A DNA stretch of 14,158 nt, taken from an uncultured Pseudomonadota bacterium (GTDB lineage: Bacteria; SAR324; NAC60-12). The position numbers and the translations under genes were made by a program. This document shows, piece after piece, positions 1 to 7,309 of this stretch. Numbering within the stretch: the first letter of the stretch is position 1; every line of letters starts with the position of its first letter. The stretch spans positions 1-14,158 of the forward strand of contig CAJXNF010000035.1 of NCBI GenBank assembly GCA_913056375.1, given 5' to 3'. The notes beneath the pieces are model-generated. The model made no database searches. It was not told the origin of the DNA and was given only the letters and a program-made list of their open reading frames with translations.

Positions 1-338
1 GCCGTCAGTTGGCACTGATCACCAATGGGCTGATTGAACTACAAACCCAAAAATTATCCAGAGCTGGGCTAGCCGATTACTTCCAAGAACACGTCTATTG
101 CTCCGATCAATATGCTTGGGCTCATCAAAAACCTTCTCCGCACATGCTGAACCAAGTCCTGGAGAAGTGCGACATGAGTCCTGAAGAAACTGTGTTCTTT
201 GGGAACGCTTCGATTGATGTGCTCGCCGGCAACATGGCTGGGGTGACCACTGTCGCAGTCGCTGAGTTTAATAACCCTCGTGAGCTACGATTACTGACAG
301 CTGATTACCATCTTAGTGAGTGGCCAGCAGAGATCTGA
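1..338 (+). CDS. HAD-family hydrolase, C-terminal part (5' truncated by window edge)
   Basis: The reading frame is open from the window edge (codons in phase from base 3) to a TGA. It encodes the last ~110 residues of a haloacid dehalogenase-superfamily phosphatase. Visible HAD motifs are motif II (LALITNG, with the Thr), motif III (the Lys in HQKPSP) and a motif IV region (FFGNASIDVLAGNMAG). The sequence around ITNG resembles YjjG-type nucleotidases, and the overall pattern also fits phosphoglycolate phosphatase-like proteins, so the substrate cannot be assigned. The nucleophile motif DxD and cap domain would lie upstream of the window. Motif IV reads GNxxxD where GDxxxD is usual, an Asp-to-Asn change at a position that normally helps bind Mg2+. 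The next gene starts 73 bases downstream on the same strand, and no terminator is visible between them. Confidence 0.85.
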   Translation, partial: RQLALITNGLIELQTQKLSRAGLADYFQEHVYCSDQYAWAHQKPSPHMLNQVLEKCDMSPEETVFFGNASIDVLAGNMAGVTTVAVAEFNNPRELRLLTADYHLSEWPAEI

Positions 339-411
339 CTCAACTTGCATTCGCGATCCTCACAACTGGAACTCCTGCTTTTCTTCCTTCACTCCTAATC
401 AATTCCTTTGA

Positions 412-1476
412 ATGAAATTAGAACACGGTTGGCGCATGCCTGCTGAATGGGCCCTTCATCAATGTTGTTGGATCGCTTGGCCATGCAGAGAGGCAACGTT
501 TCATGGTAGGTTTGAAGAAGCAAAGAGAGATGTAGCTGCAGTTGCACGGAGCATTGCCAGTGCTGAAAACGTCAAATTACTTGTTAGAGAAGCAGATTTT
601 GAGGAAGCCACTCAACTTTGTGGGCCTGCTGTGCAGCTTGTCAAATTTGAACTCAGTGACTCTTGGACAAGGGATTCTGGGCCCAGCTTTGTCTTAAATG
701 AACTCAATGAATTGGCGGGAGTTGACTGGTACTTCAATGCCTACGGAAGTCTTGCTCTTCAAGAAGATGGTTCACCTGTTTCAGATCCTGAATTCGCTAA
801 TGATCAAACTTTGGCAAAACGGATTCTGGAGAATGAGGAAATTCCCCGTTTGATTGCTCCCTTGGTTTTGGAGGGAGGCAGCATTCATGTGGACGGGAGA
901 GGGACTCTGCTTACCACGGAACAGTGCCTATTGAGCCGAAATTCTGGTAAGACCCGACTGGAAATTGAAGGATTTCTATCGGAATTTTTAGGAATTTCTA
1001 AGCCAATCTGGCTTGGAGAGGGACTGCAAGATGATGAAACCAATGGACATGTGGATAATCTTGCTTGCTTTGTAAATGAAGGGGTCGTTTTGGCTCTGAA
1101 CTGCGAAGATTCGCTCGATCCAAACTATGAACCTCTCAAAGACAACTTGCGGCGTCTTCGGTTGGCAACGGACGCACAAGGGCGTTCGCTGGAGGTCTTT
1201 ATGATTAATCAGCCGCCTGCAGCCTTTCGAAGGAATGGAGATCGGCTGAGTCAATCCTATTTGAATTTCTATCTAGCCAATGGTGCGGTGATCTGTCCGG
1301 CATTTGGATATACGACAGAAGATGAATCTGCTGTGGAACGATTGTGCAACTTATTTCCAGATCGAAGAGTCATTCCAGTTTCCATCTCGAACCTGATTCA
1401 TGGTGGAGGAGGAATCCATTGCATCACTCAACAGCAGCCAGTTGGGCGAAATTCAGTCAGTCCCAAAGCATTTTGA
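412..1476 (+). CDS. aguA: Agmatine deiminase (peptidyl-arginine deiminase superfamily)
   Basis: 354 aa, close to the usual ~350-370 aa of the family. The enzyme hydrolyses agmatine to N-carbamoylputrescine and ammonia, a cytoplasmic step from arginine to putrescine. Family marks in order are MPAEW near the N-terminus (9-13), DSWTRDSGP (83-91), LEGGSIHVDG (153-162), the GHVD motif (212-215) with the catalytic His and Asp, and the Gly-rich HGGGGIHC near the C-terminus, which supplies the catalytic Cys337. All expected catalytic positions are present, so the protein should be active. The ATG at 412 is chosen because family similarity begins right after it; no Shine-Dalgarno sequence precedes it. 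The usual partner, N-carbamoylputrescine amidohydrolase (aguB), is not in the window. The stop codon abuts that of the convergent FecR-domain gene with no spacer. Confidence 0.95.
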   Translation: MKLEHGWRMPAEWALHQCCWIAWPCREATFHGRFEEAKRDVAAVARSIASAENVKLLVREADFEEATQLCGPAVQLVKFELSDSWTRDSGPSFVLNELNELAGVDWYFNAYGSLALQEDGSPVSDPEFANDQTLAKRILENEEIPRLIAPLVLEGGSIHVDGRGTLLTTEQCLLSRNSGKTRLEIEGFLSEFLGISKPIWLGEGLQDDETNGHVDNLACFVNEGVVLALNCEDSLDPNYEPLKDNLRRLRLATDAQGRSLEVFMINQPPAAFRRNGDRLSQSYLNFYLANGAVICPAFGYTTEDESAVERLCNLFPDRRVIPVSISNLIHGGGGIHCITQQQPVGRNSVSPKAF

Positions 1477-2190
1477 CTACAAACGTAACCAGCTCATTTC
1501 ATGAGGTACGTTGCCCAATTCGATGATCCGTTTGATACCTAGATCATCGTGATTGGCGACCACGTCCAAAGGCTGAATTTCTGTATTATGCTCATCACCT
1601 CTGCCGACTAATGCCGTGTGGTAGCTTGTGGATAGAGGCATTAGTGCTGCTCCGGTACTCCCCTGTAAATCAGCCTGTCCGTAGCACAGACAAAAGTATG
1701 CTTGATTGGGTTCTCCAAGCCAATCAGCTTCTGCATGGAATACAGTTCCTTTCACACCCACCTGAAGTGCAGGCATTCGAAGTCGGTACTTCCGATTTCT
1801 TTTCTGAGTGATGGCTGCTGTGACGCTTCCCCTTTCCAAGTTGATTTGTCCACCTTCCTTCTCAAGAATCAGTTGTGCTCTAGCGTAGCTGTTAAGTTGG
1901 TAGGCGCTTTGGTCTGGAGCCCCCAGAATCACTTCACTGTCCTTATCCACCTCGACAACCTCACCACTGAATACCTGATCACCAACCTTCAATTGTTTTT
2001 GTGTCTGGGCTATTCCACGTAAAGCAAGAACTTGCAGAGTGTCAGCTTGTATTTTGGACGATTCCTGAGCCCTCAGATCTATCGGTGAGGCCAAAGAACT
2101 ACTTTTCTGGCAAGAACCCAATGCCAAGAGTGAGATAGCTTGAAGGCTTCTCTTCAGCAATTTGCGGCGGTTACAGCAACAGGAATACAT
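1477..2190 (-). CDS. FecR-domain protein, probable (Tat) lipoprotein
   Basis: 237 aa from the ATG at 2190. An upstream in-frame GTG at 2223 would overlap the preceding gene by 29 bases; the ATG starts 4 bases after that gene's stop and gives a cleaner signal peptide. The N-terminus has NRRKLLK (7-13), a twin-arginine-like motif, then a hydrophobic run ending in LGSC, a plausible lipobox with lipidated Cys27. The mature part carries a FecR-type domain (about 52-155): KVGDQVFSGEVVEVDKDSEV, then INLERGSVTA and the typical end GVKGTVFHAE. FecR domains occur in periplasmic sensors and in many export or envelope proteins. No FecI-type sigma factor or TonB receptor lies nearby, so a classical iron-signalling role is not supported. 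It is the last gene of the Bat-like operon. Its function there is unknown; an envelope-anchored role is inferred. Confidence 0.85.
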   Translation of the reverse strand: MYSCCCNRRKLLKRSLQAISLLALGSCQKSSSLASPIDLRAQESSKIQADTLQVLALRGIAQTQKQLKVGDQVFSGEVVEVDKDSEVILGAPDQSAYQLNSYARAQLILEKEGGQINLERGSVTAAITQKRNRKYRLRMPALQVGVKGTVFHAEADWLGEPNQAYFCLCYGQADLQGSTGAALMPLSTSYHTALVGRGDEHNTEIQPLDVVANHDDLGIKRIIELGNVPHEMSWLRL

Positions 2191-2194
2191 AAAA

Positions 2195-2737
2195 TCAATC
2201 TTTGAAGACCTGTTGATAAGCACAATAGTCCGTCAAGGCTTTTTCTTCACAACGAATTCGATGAAAGAGAAGCATGGCGTTGGCAATCGAGAAGAAGATG
2301 GAGGTCCAGATTGCAGAATGCAACAAAGGAAAAAAAGCGATCTCCAGGACTACACCAAGGTAGTTGGGATGACGAAAGTAGCGATAGAGGCCACTGCGAA
2401 GAGCTTCTTTTCCAGGAACCAGAACAATTTTAGTGTTCCAGTGCGTTCCTAAAGTCAAAATGGCATGATAGCGAAGACCCTGCCCGATGATGACAAGAAT
2501 CATTGATGGCCCAGCGAGTTGCCATGAAAATTCCCTCTCCAGGATCCAAACTTCCAAGAGCATCGATAGTATCCAGCCACTATGCAGAGCAACCATTACT
2601 GGATAATGTCTCGGAAAAAACTCCTCACCACCACTTTCCAGCAAAATTTTGATGTTTTGCTGGCTCCGCTTGAGTTCCCAAAAGCGTTGCAGAACGAGTA
2701 ATCCAACGAATCCACTGAACAGTAGCGCACTGCTCAT
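2195..2737 (-). CDS. Isoprenylcysteine carboxyl methyltransferase (ICMT) family membrane protein
   Basis: 180 aa from the ATG at 2737, which overlaps the batD stop as ATGA. A TTG six codons upstream is possible, but the ATGA overlap argues for the ATG. Hydrophobic segments lie at about 3-19, 48-66, 76-96 and 134-158, so this is an integral membrane protein. The ICMT/PEMT-like signature is clear: SGLYRYFRHPNYLG (115-128), a following Glu132, and IRCEEKAL (161-168), the SAM-binding and catalytic core of small membrane methyltransferases. Bacterial members methylate lipid or small-molecule substrates that are mostly undefined, and prenylated-protein processing is not expected in bacteria. Translational coupling to batD ties it to the Bat module, but its substrate cannot be read from the sequence. 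Confidence 0.9.
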   Translation of the reverse strand: MSSALLFSGFVGLLVLQRFWELKRSQQNIKILLESGGEEFFPRHYPVMVALHSGWILSMLLEVWILEREFSWQLAGPSMILVIIGQGLRYHAILTLGTHWNTKIVLVPGKEALRSGLYRYFRHPNYLGVVLEIAFFPLLHSAIWTSIFFSIANAMLLFHRIRCEEKALTDYCAYQQVFKD

Positions 2738-4413
2738 GCGGACTTGCGCCACCAAAGGCGTTCAGATTCAGGTGTGCTAAGGGGTTCTTTTTTTGTGGGA
2801 TTTGCTGGAAGTTCACAGAGCCAGTTTAGCAAACCTGAGGGATCCCAGTGACGAGAATCTTTTCCATAACAGTAACGGTCCAAGTCTTTCAAAAGGGCTT
2901 GCGCATCGGGAAATTCGCCGCAGAGATCAGTCCAGCTAGGTTTGGGCGAAGGATGCCACGAGCGAAGCCAGCTCATGAGCGCACTTCTACTGCGGAGGGC
3001 ATTGCCACTTCGCAGCGCATCCAAAGCATCCTTGTAGGCTTGACGAACTTTTGGTGATTCCTCCTGTGAGGCCTTCGGTGCATTATTTAGCTTGGCTGAT
3101 TGGGTTTTAGCAGTCCAGAACCAGAGACCTATTGTCCCAGCCCAAAGTGCCAGTAGAACAGCACTAATCGATTGCCAAAGCCAACTATCGGAATTCATCT
3201 CTTGCGTAACTAAGCCCTCCGCCGTGGATGTCGTCACCGTTGTATCAAGAGGTTGGAGTTGGGTTGGTGCAAGGGCAGCAGGCAAAATTTCAATAGTCCG
3301 TTCTGGTAGTCGTGCAACTTGAGGTTGGTTGGTTTGTAAGTTCCACCAATTGATTTCGATAGCAGGTAGCTTTATTTTCCCTGGTTTTGTTGGAACCAAG
3401 GCAAAACTTTGGAATCGTTCGCCGGTCACCCAGTGATTGTCATTGCTTGTTTTCACCTCCGCTGGATCAGAATAGATCTTGAGTGATTCTGGCATGCTCA
3501 TGTTCCACTCAGGGAGTTGCTCTCCAAGTAGCCCAGTTGCCCGCAATCGAATCTGCCGAGAAACTGAATCCCCAACTCGAAAGACAGGTGGGTTGGGATC
3601 CCATTGTTCTTGGAGCACCATTTCCTGAGCTGGCAGCCACCATCCTTGTGCATCCCTTGGGACCGGGATAACTCGAACTTGTTGGGAGGGTGTTTGCAAG
3701 ACTACTCGCTGGGTTTTGGCTCCAAGATGCCGATTCAGACCCTGAAATAGGCTTTGTCCTTTAGAAGCCAGGATCGCATCTCCCTGATAAGTTAAGGCTG
3801 GAATTTCTAGATTCCCACTTTCTTGTGGAAAGATCGCGTATCGTAGGGTGGTGACGTTAAGTCGGCGGCCATTCCGCACTTGCTGTTCATTTTGCTGATC
3901 CAGCAATTTGACAGGAACGTTGGGCAGGTCTGGTGGTGTCAGGCTCTCGTTTTCAACCGGAATTCCTCGTTCTAGGCGAATTTCTAAAACCAACTGCTGT
4001 TGGGGATAGACTTGTCGTGGTTCGACCCGGGCGGCTATCTCAATTGGCAGAGCCATTTGGTGACTCTTACGATCAGCGATCTCCAGTTGGATTTCCTCCG
4101 TCTGTTCGTTCCCTAGTTGAAAGGGAGGAATTCTAAGGACTCCAGCCTGGTTCGGCAAAATGGTAAAAATCCAACGATGTGCTTTGGAAATACTACCATT
4201 GATGATGGACGTTTGGCTTTGCGTGCTCCGACTCAGGATTTTTAGTCCATCCATTTCAGGGATCTGTAAATCTCCATCTTCTTCAGCCTCAACAATCAGT
4301 TCAAAGGCTTCTCCTTGTACAAACACATCCCCTTGGACCCATGAACTCAGGGCTGCAAATACGGTTTGATGGCTAAACATCATCAGTAGGAATAAACCAA
4401 GCAACCAACGCAT
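2734..4413 (-). CDS. batD: BatD family protein (aerotolerance/oxygen tolerance-type, periplasmic)
   Basis: 559 aa. A signal peptide covers residues 1-20 (cleavage after VFA). A long beta-rich periplasmic part (about 21-405) holds Ig-like segments, including the repeated pattern ILPNQAGVLRIPPF, IFPQESGNLEIPAL and LVPTKPGKIKLPAI. These match the BatD repeat in which a Pro/Gly turn leads into an 'I-P' strand. One transmembrane helix follows (about 413-434), then a ~120-residue cytoplasmic tail rich in Trp and basic residues. BatD proteins are encoded with vWA-domain BatA/BatB and are thought to form an envelope complex linked to stress tolerance, though the molecular role is unresolved. Its ATG lies 4 bases after the stop of the vWA gene, and its stop overlaps the next start. 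No strong Shine-Dalgarno sequence is seen. A frameshift or truncation is not evident. Confidence 0.9.
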   Translation of the reverse strand: MRWLLGLFLLMMFSHQTVFAALSSWVQGDVFVQGEAFELIVEAEEDGDLQIPEMDGLKILSRSTQSQTSIINGSISKAHRWIFTILPNQAGVLRIPPFQLGNEQTEEIQLEIADRKSHQMALPIEIAARVEPRQVYPQQQLVLEIRLERGIPVENESLTPPDLPNVPVKLLDQQNEQQVRNGRRLNVTTLRYAIFPQESGNLEIPALTYQGDAILASKGQSLFQGLNRHLGAKTQRVVLQTPSQQVRVIPVPRDAQGWWLPAQEMVLQEQWDPNPPVFRVGDSVSRQIRLRATGLLGEQLPEWNMSMPESLKIYSDPAEVKTSNDNHWVTGERFQSFALVPTKPGKIKLPAIEINWWNLQTNQPQVARLPERTIEILPAALAPTQLQPLDTTVTTSTAEGLVTQEMNSDSWLWQSISAVLLALWAGTIGLWFWTAKTQSAKLNNAPKASQEESPKVRQAYKDALDALRSGNALRSRSALMSWLRSWHPSPKPSWTDLCGEFPDAQALLKDLDRYCYGKDSRHWDPSGLLNWLCELPANPTKKEPLSTPESERLWWRKSA

Positions 4414-4417
4414 ATTT

Positions 4418-6364
4418 TTACCAAAAATCTGTTTCGTGATTTAATTCCGAAGCCTGTCTTCGACGAAGACTCTCCAAGCGCATCTTATTTCGAAGTAGTT
4501 GCCCGGGATCATCAGGAACTTTTCGAAGCCATTGTTTAAGCGTTTGTTGTTGCTCTTCATTCTCATTTCCTTTGAGATAAGCTGCTGCTTGATCTGATTG
4601 CTCTTCTTTCTCGCTTTCATTTCCTTCATCAGGAGTCAGTGGATCTTTCTGTGATTCTTTCTGTCCGGTTATCTCTTGATTCTCGGAATCAGTAGTCTCT
4701 TTGCCACTAGCTGAACCTGTATTCTTTTGATCAGAGTTTTGTTCACTTGGCTGCCCTGTAGAATCTTCTGATCCTTGACTATCATCAGGTTTTGGGGCTT
4801 GTTCCGCAGACTGTTGATTGTTTTGCGCAGAGTCTCCATTCGCTGCGTCATTATTTTCTGGCAGCTGATTTTGTTCAGTTGGATCTCCTGAGGATGCAGA
4901 CTGATCAGGCTGTTCCTGCGAATCTTCTTCGCCTTCTTCTGGTCGGTTTGGATTGCCTCCAGATGACTTGTCTTCTTGAGATTGCTTTTGTTGTGAATCC
5001 AGTAGCTTTGCCACTAGATCTCTGTTGAATTGGGCATCCTCCCAGTCTGGTTCAGCAGCTAAAGCCTGATCATACGCTTCAAGGGCCTCAGGAAGTTTTC
5101 CATTTCGTGCAAGTGCATTCCCTCGATTGTAGGACGTTATTGGACTTTCTTCATTTGACCAATATTGTAGAGCTTCTTCATATTCCTGAGCCTTGTAGGC
5201 AGCGATTCCTTGCCACGTAGAGTCATCAAAAGTCTGTGCTGCTTCAGCGGCTTGACCTTCTTCCAGAAGTTCATAGGCACGTTGATTGTCATTGATGAAA
5301 AGCTCTCTCCACTCCCATGCTTGACTCAATGACGGCCAACTTGTCAGGACAAGCACAAACAGCCATCCTCTCCGGAAGATCAGAGCTACCAAGGGTAGTA
5401 ATAAAACAAACAACCATGGTCCTTCTTCTCTCCAGCGATCAGTCGTGAGTTCCTCCTCTTGTTCCTGAAAGCCCTGATCCTTTTCTTCAAATGCAACTAG
5501 CCGGTCCAGGTCGCTATCGTCATATTGCACAGGCAGAACCTGACCACCTAGGGTTTCGGCTACAGCTTTCAAGGGAGCCAAGTCCAGCTGAGGAATGACA
5601 ATGTTATTGTTGGTGTCCTTCAGATAATTGCCTTTTTCCAAAACAATGGGGGCCCCGCTAGGAGTTCCAACTGCGAGGACAGTTAGTTTGTGCCTCTGTG
5701 ATGACAAAAGGTTTTGAAGTGGCTTGACTTGCTGATCATCGATCCCATCAGTGATCCAAACCAAGTGGCTATTTTGGATATCAACTTGATTCAGCATTTC
5801 AATCACATTTTCAAAAGCAAGGTCTGGCCGACTCCCACGAACAGGCATCAGGCTGGGATGAAGAGAGGGCAATAAAGTACGGATTGTCTCTACATCCTCA
5901 GTCAAGGGGACTAGCGTATGGGCATCACCCGCGTACAACACAATTGCTGTTTGGCCTTCCTGAAATCGATTTAGGAGATCCTCAATTTTGTATCGTGCCC
6001 GTTCCAATCGATTTGGTTGTAAATCTGTGGCCAGCATTGAATAGGAAAGATCAAGCAGAATTACTCGAGCCTGATCGCGAACCAGCAGTGGTTGAGGAAG
6101 GCGTTCCCAAGCTGGTCCCGCCAAGGCAAGAGTGCTTAGAATCCAGATCAGAGCAAAGCCAACTTGAAGCTGCTTTTTTCGGTGTTGGCTGATTTGGGAA
6201 GATACAACGAACAAGCGCTGGAGAGGAGGAGAGATCCATTGCGCCCAATCAATCTGGGAACTTTGGATTTTTGGAAGGAACCACAATATTATCCCCCAAA
6301 GAGGTAGCAACCAGAGCCACTCTACTCTGAGGAAATGAAACTCTAAAAGAGCAGGAATTTCCAT
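4418..6364 (-). CDS. Fused BatB/BatC-like protein: vWA domain, TPRs and Q/E/S-rich tail
   Basis: 648 aa. Two N-terminal membrane helices (about 15-31 and 67-84) precede a von Willebrand factor A domain (about 100-290) with an intact MIDAS metal site: DLSYS (105-109), Thr155 in PLTED, and Asp206 in ITDG. Hydrophobic segments at about 316-349 close the BatA/BatB architecture. From about 355 the protein continues as BatC: TPR-like helices including SYNRGNALARNGKLPEALEAY, then a low-complexity Gln/Glu/Ser/Asp tail (about 456-605). The end has the typical BatC closing motif WLRKVPDDPGQLLRNK. In many genomes batB and batC are separate genes; here they form one reading frame. It is probably the first gene of the operon with batD, the ICMT-family gene and the FecR-domain gene. 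MoxR and DUF58 partners are absent from the flanking sequence. No Shine-Dalgarno sequence precedes the ATG. Confidence 0.92.
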   Translation of the reverse strand: MEIPALLEFHFLRVEWLWLLPLWGIILWFLPKIQSSQIDWAQWISPPLQRLFVVSSQISQHRKKQLQVGFALIWILSTLALAGPAWERLPQPLLVRDQARVILLDLSYSMLATDLQPNRLERARYKIEDLLNRFQEGQTAIVLYAGDAHTLVPLTEDVETIRTLLPSLHPSLMPVRGSRPDLAFENVIEMLNQVDIQNSHLVWITDGIDDQQVKPLQNLLSSQRHKLTVLAVGTPSGAPIVLEKGNYLKDTNNNIVIPQLDLAPLKAVAETLGGQVLPVQYDDSDLDRLVAFEEKDQGFQEQEEELTTDRWREEGPWLFVLLLPLVALIFRRGWLFVLVLTSWPSLSQAWEWRELFINDNQRAYELLEEGQAAEAAQTFDDSTWQGIAAYKAQEYEEALQYWSNEESPITSYNRGNALARNGKLPEALEAYDQALAAEPDWEDAQFNRDLVAKLLDSQQKQSQEDKSSGGNPNRPEEGEEDSQEQPDQSASSGDPTEQNQLPENNDAANGDSAQNNQQSAEQAPKPDDSQGSEDSTGQPSEQNSDQKNTGSASGKETTDSENQEITGQKESQKDPLTPDEGNESEKEEQSDQAAAYLKGNENEEQQQTLKQWLRKVPDDPGQLLRNKMRLESLRRRQASELNHETDFW

Positions 6365-6418
6365 TGATGAAGTCAGTAAATCAAAAGACGACGCAAGTTT
6401 TCAAAAATATTACCGATA

Positions 6419-6447
6419 ATTTTGCCATGACCAAAAAACTTTGCCAA
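6419..6447 (-). promoter_or_regulatory. Candidate sigma-70-type promoter for the Bat-like operon
   Basis: Read on the minus strand, TTGGCA (6447-6442; five of six matches to TTGACA) is followed after 17 bases by CAAAAT (6424-6419; four of six matches to TATAAT). This would start transcription roughly 50 bases before the vWA-gene ATG. The spacing is ideal but the -10 box is weak, so this is only a candidate. It also lies just upstream of the small + strand ORF at 6471. Confidence 0.3.
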
Positions 6448-6470
6448 GCCACCTTGGACATGGAGAAAAT

Positions 6471-6650
6471 ATGCGTCAAGATTGGAATTTAGAATTTCGG
6501 CTCTTGGAATCTGCTCTGCAGGTCAGGGATTATGTGCAATTGAGTCACCGCCCAAAGAATTTGCAGAGGCACTCACAAACATCAAAGCCTATACCGGTCA
6601 ATCCTAGCTGGGAAATGGCTCTTCGAGAAGCTATGCAACCGACGGGTTGA
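6471..6650 (+). CDS. Small hypothetical protein (59 aa)
   Basis: The ORF starts at an ATG preceded by GGAG (6462-6465) at 5-base spacing, one of the better ribosome binding sites in this window. An in-frame TTG at 6441 would extend it by 10 residues but lacks such a site. The predicted product is polar and mixed in charge, begins MRQDWNLEFRLLESAL and ends WEMALREAMQPTG, and has no membrane helix or recognised motif. The ORF lies divergent to the Bat operon, and its 3' end overlaps the end of the convergent Nudix gene by 20 bases. The good start context and its place in an otherwise empty gap favour a real gene. The short length and lack of recognisable relatives argue against certainty. Confidence 0.4.
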   Translation: MRQDWNLEFRLLESALQVRDYVQLSHRPKNLQRHSQTSKPIPVNPSWEMALREAMQPTG

Positions 6651-7281
6651 GAGAAGTCTCTCGATGATTCTGAGCTGCCACAATCCAATGTGGGGCTCGT
6701 GGATGATGTAGCGGATGAATCGATTGGTGTCCGAGACCCAGTTCCAACAAGCGAAGAATCATCAGCGCAGTCATACCCCAGATGTGATAGTCCTCGAATT
6801 GGAAGTGATGTGTGAAGTGAGGATACGGTCGCTTCTCATGGTTTTGTCGAAGTTGATGCTGTGTAGGATCCAAGAAGAATGAGATTGGAACCCAGAAGCA
6901 GCTCTCGATTTCAGCCTCATTGATCTTTGGCTCAAATTGATTTGGTATTCTTGCAACAAAAGGCGAAACCAAACACCCATGAGGTGAAAGCATCTGCTCC
7001 AGTTCCCCCACAAAACGAATCTGCTCTTTTTCTAGCCCAACCTCCTCCCGACTCTCCCTGAGAGAAGTACAATAATCTGATTTGTCTTCCTGATCTCTTT
7101 TGCCTCCCGGAAAAGAAACATGTCCTGAAAAGCTTCGGAGCTCCGCAGATCGCCTTGTCAAGAGTAAGGAAGGCTCACCCCTATACAAACTGAGGGGAAT
7201 TAAAACAGAGGCTCTGTTCGTAACGAGATCGTTGGTAGGGGGATGATGCCCTCTCAATTGATCTTCAATTTGTTGCAGCAT
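6631..7281 (-). CDS. Nudix hydrolase, NudL-type CoA pyrophosphatase (UPF0035 signature)
   Basis: 216 aa, single Nudix domain. The Nudix box spans about 60-83: GGKRDQED, then RESREEVGL with the metal-binding Glu76, Glu79 and Glu80. It has Asp66 in place of the first Glu and one extra residue between that position and the Arg, exactly the spacing in E. coli NudL. Just before the box, LLTRRSAELRSFSGHVSFPGG matches the extra signature of CoA-type Nudix enzymes, which cleave CoA to 4'-phosphopantetheine and 3',5'-ADP. The cytoplasmic role would be CoA or oxidised-CoA turnover; substrate is inferred from family only. It is read 28 bases after the HEPN-like gene, probably on the same transcript. No clear Shine-Dalgarno sequence precedes the ATG. 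Confidence 0.93.
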   Translation of the reverse strand: MLQQIEDQLRGHHPPTNDLVTNRASVLIPLSLYRGEPSLLLTRRSAELRSFSGHVSFPGGKRDQEDKSDYCTSLRESREEVGLEKEQIRFVGELEQMLSPHGCLVSPFVARIPNQFEPKINEAEIESCFWVPISFFLDPTQHQLRQNHEKRPYPHFTHHFQFEDYHIWGMTALMILRLLELGLGHQSIHPLHHPRAPHWIVAAQNHRETSLNPSVA

Positions 7282-7309
7282 GAGGTGATTGCGGTTGACC
7301 AGAGGCTTT

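Noticed and set aside
6647..6664. Inverted repeat GAGAG-AAGT-CTCTC between convergent ends
   Set aside because: The stem is only 5-7 bp, lies within the Nudix coding region and has no T-run after it, so it was not called a terminator.
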